NCBI GenBank assembly: GCA_951812925.1
Contig: OX638368.1
Span: 66,550,569 to 66,614,568 of the forward strand
Direction: 5' to 3'
Source: Calliopum simillimum
Taxonomy: Eukaryota > Arthropoda > Insecta > Diptera > Lauxaniidae
DNA length: 64,000 bases
The stretch's first letter is position 1. Each line of letters opens with the position of its first letter. A program made the position numbers and the translations under genes. The notes beneath the pieces are model-generated. The model saw only the letters and a program-made list of their open reading frames with translations. It was not told the origin of the DNA and ran no database searches. Of the stretch, positions 57,090 to 64,000 are shown piece by piece.

Positions 57090-58340
57090 TATTTTGTATG
57101 TATGCACACCTCAAGATTCGAGCTCACTGACGTAAGACATCTTTGTACAATAGAATTTGTAAAGATACTGACGTCAAAGAGTCCATTCTTCATTTCTCTT
57201 GCAGATTTCGCTCAAAAGAGCCCCAAACAATTTAAAAGTTTATACAAAATTCGAAATGGTTCTTATAATTGGACAATGAAGATATAAACCGGATATAAGA
57301 TGGTCGAACTGCGGCCTAAGTTATGATGACACCGGTCATCTCCAGTGCTATTCTTAACCTTCCTTAATATGTTTCTGAAACTATGAGCCACTTATACAAT
57401 TTTTTGTCATACTGGTTTAAAAATATCTACCAATTTCGAGAACTGGACCGGTAAAAGACTAAAAGATTTTTAAAATATCTTTCTTTTGACCCTAATAACT
57501 TTGAAAATATTTAAAGGACTTCTTCACTTTTAGCTAAATCCGGATCTTTTGACGGCTATCTCTCCGAAACTGGATCCAAGCGAAAAATTTTGTTCTTGTT
57601 GTAATTAAATCTTGATCCTCTTCTACTTGCTTGGATACCAAACTTGTTTCTTTGTCAATTCAATAGATAAAACACAATTCACCTACAATACATACGATTT
57701 TAAAAAATAAAAATTTTTGAAACACATGCTTTTCCGTGTACAGGCAACTGTTTTTTTTTTTATAAATTATAATTTGACAACAAAATAAAATTATTTGCAC
57801 CACTACACAAACAAAAGCATGTAGTTGTGCAAGGAGAGAAAAAATAAAAAACAATAAACAAATAATTTTATTTTGTTGTCAAATTATAATTTATACAAAA
57901 AATCAGTTTGCCTCTACAACACGTGTGTTTTCTATAATTTTTATTTTTTTAAAATGTTTGTAGATAAATTGAATTTTATCTATTAAACTGCGGAAGAAAC
58001 AAGTTTGCTATCAAAGCCCGATTTTGTATTTACGAGTACCACAAAGAACCACAAAAATTCCGATCGGATCCAGTTTTGGAGACAGCCATCAAGAGATCCG
58101 GATATAGCTAGAAGTGAGGAAGCGCTCCAAGTATTTTCAAAGTTATAAGGGTCAAAAGATCGATATTATAAAAATCTCTAAGTCTTACCGTCCGGTCCGG
58201 TGATATCATAGCTTAGGCCGCAGTTGGACACATTGTATACCCGTCTTATAATTCGATTGTCAACCTATAAGAACAATTTCGAAATTTATATAAACTCCAT
58301 AATGATTTTGGGACTCTTTTGAGCGAAATCTTATAACGTC
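57090..58340. repeat. Imperfect palindrome with ~550-bp arms
   Basis: AAACTGCGGCC.AAG-type text: CGAACTGCGGCCTAAG (57307) mirrors CTTAGGCCGCAGTTGGA (58213), GAGCCCCAAACA.TTT mirrors 58300, and AACTGGATCC (57575) mirrors GGATCCAGTT (58069). AAATTATAATTTGACAACAA (57763) mirrors TTGTTGTCAAATTATAATTT (57872). The centre is near 57820. Non-coding. Confidence 0.7.
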
Positions 58341-58384
58341 GGTTTGCCAGCGCTGGGCATTGACATAGGAAATGAAAAATGGAC

Positions 58385-58713
58385 TCTTCGGCGTCAGGAT
58401 CTTTAAAACTTTTGCTAAAATCAGTACGTCTGGCAACCGTAATGTGTCGTTCATTTTAATAGTGGTGCAAATCCATTTTAGTAAAGTATTGGCATATATG
58501 AATTGGCTGGAATTTTGTTAGAAATCAATAAAATTGGGTTAAGTTTTCACAGAAAGTTTCATGGTGACATTAAGTTGAAAAACCACATTTGTGAAATATC
58601 CGATTACTTATCATGCAAATGTGCATGACATTACTTTTGCCCTAGAATGGTCTTGCAACACTATTAAAATGAACGACACACACATATATCCCCTTATCCG
58701 ATAAAAGAACTGA
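58385..58713. repeat. Right arm of the large inverted structure, with the matching MITE
   Basis: Mirrors 54605-54930, including GTGTCGTTCATTTTAATAGT (58445) and ACTATTAAAATGAACGACAC (58657-58676). Helentron H4 is inserted right after it; the arm resumes at 59434-59510. Confidence 0.7.
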
Positions 58714-59434
58714 CTAGAAAGGGTGTTACCTTTGGGCTGCCACGCCCTCTTATCCAAATTCACCCAGTTCTTCCTCAGAGTTTGAATTTATAGTTCTTAG
58801 TATTTGAGTGAAATTTGGTTGGATTATCTCAAAAAATGTTTTCAGTATAGCGTTTTGAACCTTTTGCTTATATGGAGGTGCCACGCCCTCTTGTCCGATT
58901 TTGTCCAGGTTTTGCTTAAAACTTGTATTTATAATTCTTAGTGTCTGAGTAAAATTTAGTTCGATTATCTCAAAAAACTCTTTCAGTATAGTGTTTTGAA
59001 GCTTTTGCTTATAAGAGAGGTGCCACGCCCTCATGTCCAAATTCGCCCAGATTTTGCTCAGAGCTTGCGCTTACAATTCGTAGTATTTATGTATATTTTG
59101 GTTGCATTATCGTGAAAAATACTCAAAAAGTTGCATTTTGAATATTTTTTTTTGTATGGGTGGAAGGCGTGTCCGTTGACCGATTTCGCTTATTTTCAAT
59201 CCTCCAAGCTTACTTTGAAGACGAAGGCTGTGCACCAAATTTCATTGAATTATCTTGCTTAGTTTTCCCAAAAAATGTATTTCCACACACAGCCAGCCAG
59301 ACAGACAGACGGACATGGCTATATCGACTCAGGAGGTGACGCTGATCAAGAATATATATTCTTTTCTATATCTGCCACGATTTCTTCTCTGCGTTACAAA
59401 CGGAAGTACAAAGTGAATATACCCTGGGTGTATG
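58714..59434 (-). mobile_element. Helentron/DINE-like element H4
   Basis: Reverse orientation: CTAG at 58714-58717, three GTGCCACGCCCTC-type units (58738, 58878, 59021), GTGTCCGTTGACCGATTTCG, CAGCCAGCCAGACAGACAGA, and GAATATACCCTGGGTGTAT at the 5' end. The insertion point is inside the inverted arm, whose two halves are contiguous in the matching copy at 54590-54610 (GCATTTTTTTAGTTCTTTTA). Confidence 0.82.
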
Positions 59435-59510
59435 CCCGTATTATGTTTGAAACATTGGTTTTCCAAATAAGCATAGCTTAAAGTAATATTCCAATCTTTA
59501 AAAAATTATA

Positions 59511-59978
59511 TTAACCAAATTCATACTAACAAGCGAATAAGTAATAAGGGTAGCCGAATCATGCTCCACATTACTCAAACTCGGGTGTTCAACACATGCA
59601 ATTAGCTTTTTAAAGTCTAATAGTAATCAAAGTTGATATACGGTATATAATGTTGAATTTATAAAAGAAATTTAAAATCAGACTTGCTCATGCATTTCTT
59701 CGTTAAATAATAGTTCCATAATTGCATTAGAGTTATTTGAATTTTAGAAAACAGAGTTCTGAGGAAGTTATTTAGTTATTCACAGAGTACTACTATAAGT
59801 CAACTTGACCTCATAGCTTATGCTAAGGAATTGCACACGAATAATTAGCATAATAGAAAAGCCGAAGAGCGTAAAGAAAATGTTTTTCGCGTTTTAATGT
59901 GCCAGAAAGTAACTTGAATTATTGTACAGTTTTTAATATGAGACATAAAAGGGTGCACCACATTATCCTGAATTACTC
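59511..59978 (-). mobile_element. Partial copy of element E1
   Basis: Reverse complement of about 38960-39430 with roughly 85-90% visible identity, ending at TTACTC then TA (59979-59980). It is truncated before the position where the 515-bp array begins in E1 and lacks the other end. Confidence 0.75.
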
Positions 59979-59980
59979 TA

Positions 59981-61129
59981 ATTTTAAAAAAAATTTTATA
60001 AAAAAAAATTTATAAAATTATTAAAAAAAAAGTTTAAAAACATTCACACGCATTTCTTGAACGATTCTAAGCATTTTATGCCTAGCACACTTTTTTTGTA
60101 AGATGCCTTCCTCTTGAGTAAACAAAGAGTTTTGCCTGCCGCGGGCGTTCAAAAGCCAAAAACTCTCATCTAGCGACCTAATCCCATCTGGAGTCATACA
60201 TCATTTTAAAGCTTATAAATTATGCTATAATTTAAAGTACTTTAAAAAAAATTTAAGGGGGGTTTTTAAAAAAAAATTCTAAAGTAATTTTAAGTTTAAA
60301 AAATTTTGGTGAAAACATTTTTTTCACCAAGTAATGTTTTGCTATTAAAAGAACATTTAAAAATGAATTTGACCAGTTACTAACATATCGTCGGCTGAGT
60401 ATTATTTTGCAAAAGCAGATAACTTGTGCTCGTCTCCACACAATTTATGTCCTTTTGCTTTTTCAACGAAGTGACGTTTACGGCAAAATAATACTCAGCC
60501 GACGACATATCAATTTAAATTTTGGTGGAAAAAATTTTTTTTACCAAGTAATATTTTTTGATAAAAAGAACAATTAAAAATGATTTGGAACAGTTACTAA
60601 CATATATCAATTAACAAACTTTGGTGTGAGCTATAAATTTTTGAAAAAACACCCTTTTCATGAAAATGACTTAAAACGCCAACTTTAACACCCTGTATTT
60701 TAACAACATATTGCCAAATTTGAGCGAAATCGGAGACAAAAAAATTTTCAGTTGGCACGCTTGGCGTGTTTTGCTTCATAAACAAAACAATAAACAGTGC
60801 TTGTTGTCTTTCTCTTTGTGCTTTATATTTTTATCACCTCTGTGTGACCTTGTATTTTGTTGTTGTTAATATTGAAAAAATTGTATATAATTTTACCTGG
60901 CTTAAAGTCAAAATACTAGCATAATTTTAGCGTTGGGCACATCTACACACAAATACCTTTCTAATGGTGTATAATTCAAAGTCGTGCTCCATTCCTAACA
61001 TAGTAAAAAAGGTAGGACAGATTTTTGTCTTGCATATTAATATATATTAATAGATTAATAGATATATTTAGATGTACTGATTTTTCGAAATTTGGAAAAT
61101 ATAAAAACATTTCCCATACTCTTATGATA
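59981..61129. other. AT-rich stretch with repeated phrases, no gene
   Basis: The phrase ATTTTGGTGAAAACATTTTT and following TTCACCAAGTAAT occurs at 60303 and, varied, at 60519; TATCGTCGGCTGAGTATTAT at 60386 mirrors ATAATACTCAGCCGACGA at 60487. This makes a ~120-bp hairpin. Related text lies at 56430-56510. Confidence 0.5.
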
Positions 61130-61283
61130 TTTTAATAAAAATATAGGTATTAATACTAAGCTGTTAGAAGTTTTTACCAATCAGACTCAGAAATTTTATG
61201 AGGACATAGCAAATTGCATAAAAATTAAACTTATTGACTATAATTTGAATCTAAGTAACGCAACCAATTTTTGTGCAGACAAT

Positions 61284-61307
61284 AGGTTAGGTTAGGTTAG
61301 GTTAGGG
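61284..61307 (+). repeat. TTAGG-type repeat at the LINE 3' end
   Basis: AGGTTAGGTTAGGTTAGGTT then AGGG: four to five units of the pentamer found at telomeres of many insects but lost from flies. Here it forms the 3' tail of the minus-strand LINE, directly abutting the target duplication. Confidence 0.9.
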
Positions 61308-61380
61308 TGGCGGTAATTGCGTGAACAAAACCCTCACATAGACCAACTAGGTCCATAGCGTTACCACAAACTCCTTTCTG

Positions 61381-63630
61381 TTAGGAGAATAGCAGTGTTC
61401 TGGCTTCATGATTTTCATCTATATCGAAGGTTCCAGTTTTTAAGGCGAAATTCATTAGTTTCGATAATGCTGTTCCAGCTATCTCATTTATGGAGCCGAA
61501 CATAGCCTGCCCAAGAGTAGACATTCTGCGTCTGGTTAGCGCCGGGCAATAGCACAAGACGTGCTCTACCGTTTCTTCCTCCTCGGGTTCGGAATAGTTT
61601 CTGCACCAGTTGTTTGAAATTAATCCCATCCTGTATGCATGGTGTCCAATTAGGCAGTGTCCAGTTGTAACACCAATCAACAGTCTGCAATTAATTTTGC
61701 TAAGAGAGAGTACATATGTAGTTTTGTTATTATTGTAAGAGGGCCAGAATATTTTGGTCGTTTTGTTTTTTGTATTGTTTAGCCATCTATGTTCAAAAAT
61801 TTGGTGTTTGAAATGATTCGCTTCTTTCAGTCTAAGAGCATTTCTATACACCACACTTTTGGCAAAAAGATCTATTGATAGTAAGTTTAGAATTATGTTG
61901 AGTGAATCGGCGTTGTACTTTTTCTAAGTTTTTTAAGTTTCCCTTATTATCAAGAGCTTTCCACCAGATCACCACCCCATATAATAAGATAGGTCTTACA
62001 ATAGAGGTGTAGATCCAGTGTGTTACTCTTGCGTTCAGTCCCCAAGTACAGCCAAATATTTTTTTGCATGAATGGAAGGCATTATTAGCTTTCTTTAATC
62101 GTTCTTCTATGTTGGGTTTCCATGTCAATTTCTTATCGAGAATTATTCCCAGAAATTTGGCTTGATTGAGAACTGGTAACTTAATATTATTTAAGCATAC
62201 ATCCCTAAACGTGGGTATTTTATATTTTCTTGTAAAAAGGACTAGCTCCGTTTTTTGAGCATTAATGTTTAGTCCTTTACTTGAAACCCATCTACACATG
62301 ATTGTGAGTGCATTTTCAAGTAGCTCACTTAATTCATTTAGGAAACGATCCCTTACTAAAATAACTACATCATCTGCGTAGGCCACTATTTTGACCCCCT
62401 GCTTTGAAGAGTTTTAAGAATGGGATCTAAAACGAGCATCCATAGTAAGAAAGACAGAACTTCGCCTTGTGAAATGCCTCTTGTTTAAAATTTTTGGGTA
62501 CTATGTAATTTGTCCCCATTCGGCTCTGATTATGCGGTTGCTGAGCATGGTATCAATCCATCTGCATATACTGGATTCTACCCCCGCACTCACAACGGCA
62601 TTTATTAGAGCTTCTTTTGTTACAATATTGAAGGCTCCTTCGATATCTAGGAAAGCCGCCAAAGTAAATTCTTTATACTGTAGGAAAGATTCGATCGATT
62701 GAACAACTGTGTGTATTTCCCTTTTTGATATGCATGCTGAGACACACATAGAAAGTTTTTAGGAAGCTTTTCTCTAATGTGTGATTCTAATTTGCGTTCC
62801 ATTACTTTGAGCAAAAAAGATGTTAAGCTTATAGGTCTGTAGTCCTTGGGCTTAGCGTGGCTACTCTTACCACCTTTCGGCATAAAGATCACACGTGCTA
62901 GGCACCAGGACTTTGGAGTCACATTTAGTCTTAAACATTTTTCAAAAATATTAATAAGCCATTGCAGAATAATTTCCATTATGTTTTGCAGCATAGCTGG
63001 AAATATCACATCAGGCCCTGGTGATTTGAACGGCTTAAAAGAATTAATTGCACTGTGTGGATTTCCCTTTTTGATATGCATGCTGAGACACACATAGAAA
63101 GTTTTTAGGAAGCTTTTCTCTAATGTGTGATTCTAATATGCGTTCCATTACTTTGAGCAAAAAAGATGTTAAGCTTATAGGTCTGTAGTCCTTGGGCTTA
63201 GCGTGGCTACTCTTACCACCTTTCGGCATAAAGATCACACGTGCTAGGCACCAGGACTTTGGAGTCACATTTAGTCTTAAGCATCTTTCAAAAATATTAA
63301 TAAGCCATTGCAGAATAATTTCCATTATGTTTTGCAGCATAGCTGGAAATATCACATCAGGCCCTGGTGATTTGAACGGCTTAAAAGAATTAATTGCACA
63401 TTTCACTCTGCTTTTAGAAAAGATGTTTGGGATGTTGTCATTTATTGTAAGTGCAGAGTTTGTATTAAAATGCGGCTCGCTTTTACAGCCGGGAAAGTGA
63501 GTGTTGAGTAGTAGCTCAACAGTCTCTTGATCGTGCTGCGTCCAGGTGCCGTTTTCTTTTTGTAATAGGAGAGTGGATATTTCCTTTTTGGAAAGAATTT
63601 TTCTTAGTCTGGCAGACTCTGAGGTCATTT
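61381..63630 (-). pseudogene. RT and C-terminal region of the LINE, frameshifted
   Basis: The first frame (63661-63044) carries the RT start, INSFKPFKSPGPDVIFPAML to QHAYQKGKSTQ. The next copy of the same block is the tandem duplication, out of frame. The frame 62749-62501 has the catalytic block LAAFLDIEGAFN, where the first Asp is kept. The frame 62386-61844 has AYADDVVIL (both Asp) and ILLYGVVIWW. The final frame 61854-61381 holds INCRLLIGVTTGHCLIGHHA, CRNYSEPEEEETVEH and LCYCPAL, a common end of RNase H-bearing LINEs. A gap lies between EWGQIT and AYADD. Confidence 0.85.
62713..63404. repeat. 346-bp tandem duplication inside the LINE RT
   Basis: CTTTTTGATATGCATGCTGA at 62721 recurs at 63067, and the following 320 bp, up to TTAAAAGAATTAATTGCAC, match with two or three changes (for example TTGCGTTCC against ATGCGTTCC). 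As 346 is not a multiple of 3, it shifts the frame. Confidence 0.9.
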
Positions 63631-64000
63631 CAGACAATGCAAGTGTAAATTTTGGTTGCAAGCAAAGCGTTTTTATTGAATTAAAGAAAGATAATCGGGA
63701 TATTATAGGAATAGGGTGTTTGTGTCATATTTTACATAATTCTTTTAAGAATTCGTTGAAATTATTAAATCTTGATATGGAATATATTATAATCAAAATT
63801 TATAACGAATTTAGTTCATCAACCAAAAACACTGCTTGTCTTAAAGACATATTTGAATTTTGTGAAATGGAATGGTCGGAAATGATACGTCATGTCAGCA
63901 CGAGTGGACATTTGTAGAATAAATTCAAATGTATTGAAAAACTTTGCAAACCAAATGTACGTAATAAATACTTTTTAAATTGTCAGTATTTGACTTGAAT

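Larger units (their letters stand above)
61284..63630 (-). mobile_element. 5'-truncated LINE (R1/LOA-like) ending in CCTAA repeats
   Basis: Bounded by an 8-bp target duplication CAGACAAT (61276-61283 and 63631-63638). Order on the minus strand: end of endonuclease/linker, RT (FKSPGPDVIFPAML, YRPISLTSF, AAFLDIEGAFN, AYADDVVILV, AKFLGIILDKKLTW), then an RNase H-like/C-terminal region ending at 61381. The C-terminal zinc motif is VEHVLCYCPAL. A short 3' UTR ends in (CCTAA)4-5 instead of poly(A). A 346-bp tandem duplication in the RT and a frameshift near 61850 inactivate it. Confidence 0.88.
61130..64000 (+). pseudogene. hAT-like transposase fragment, split by a LINE
   Basis: Left part (61130-61283) reads LLEVFTNQTQKFYEDIANCI and DYNLNLSNATNFCADN. 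After the LINE the frame continues at 63631 as DNASVNFGCKQSVF, IGIGCLCHILHNSFKNSL and IIKIYNEFSSSTKNTACLKD. The CADNA.VNFGG and GC.AHI.HN blocks belong to the hAT-type transposase fold seen in ZMYM/DUF4371-like insect proteins; FCADN holds a catalytic D. Part of the domain before and after is missing, and the sequence runs out of the window. A stop after HVSTSGHL (63915) suggests decay. Confidence 0.7.

Noticed and set aside
61284..61307. True telomeric or subtelomeric sequence
   Set aside because: The TTAGG run is short and lies inside a LINE insertion bounded by a target duplication.
62469..63500. Plus-strand frames over the LINE
   Set aside because: They are antisense shadows of the minus-strand RT.

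Overview
The window is eukaryotic: AT-rich DNA with spliced genes, very dense transposable elements (TEs), and no bacterial operon features. The one intact gene is the CHORD/CS-domain co-chaperone gene (Drosophila mora/CHORD). With the TE families present (PIF/Harbinger with TAA/TTA duplications, a DD41D mariner of the 'rosa' type, Helentron/DINE-like elements, RNase H-bearing LINEs), this points to a brachyceran fly. A tephritid fruit fly is my best guess. That placement is inference; no database was searched.

Layout. 0.66-7.98 kb: the CHORD gene on the minus strand in five exons. Its two big introns carry two near-identical 1,564-bp elements in opposite orientation plus smaller MITEs. 9.32-10.22 kb: a non-autonomous PIF/Harbinger-like element carrying a decayed piece of the FEN1 flap-endonuclease gene. 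A sibling with different cargo lies at 30.85-31.77 kb. 10.4-19.8 kb: an old LINE with a MITE inside it and a 5.6-kb two-gene Harbinger element in its 3' part; the Harbinger itself contains a foldback element. 19.87-23.56 kb: a broken gene-derived locus joining an Rrp5 (PDCD11) N-terminal fragment to a SMYD (SET/MYND) fragment, introns retained. It is split by a Tc1-like foldback inserted in a splice donor. A DD41D mariner follows at 23.74-24.65 kb. 25.49-26.01 kb: a 41-bp minisatellite. 26.6-36.4 kb: palindromes, a LINE tail, a repeat shared with 45-47 kb, and several MITE-like elements. 36.4-37.74 kb: a decayed MADF-domain gene hit by a LINE fragment and a MITE.

38.46-44.50 kb is a Helentron/DINE-like element interrupted twice. 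The first insertion is a TA-flanked element carrying a 515-bp tandem array. The second is a foldback whose loop carries another TA-flanked element with GGGGTAATGTCGTGCA boxes. 45-59.5 kb holds more copies of these families, a 1.3-kb palindrome, three further Helentron-like copies and a large inverted structure. 61.1-64 kb is a hAT-like transposase fragment split by a LINE that ends in CCTAA (telomere-like) repeats and has a clear 8-bp target duplication.

Only the CHORD gene looks functional. The rest is layered TE history plus dead or fragmentary host genes (FEN1, Rrp5, SMYD, MADF), as expected of heterochromatic, pericentromeric or sex-linked sequence. No tRNA, rRNA, CRISPR array or LTR element with readable gag/pol was found.
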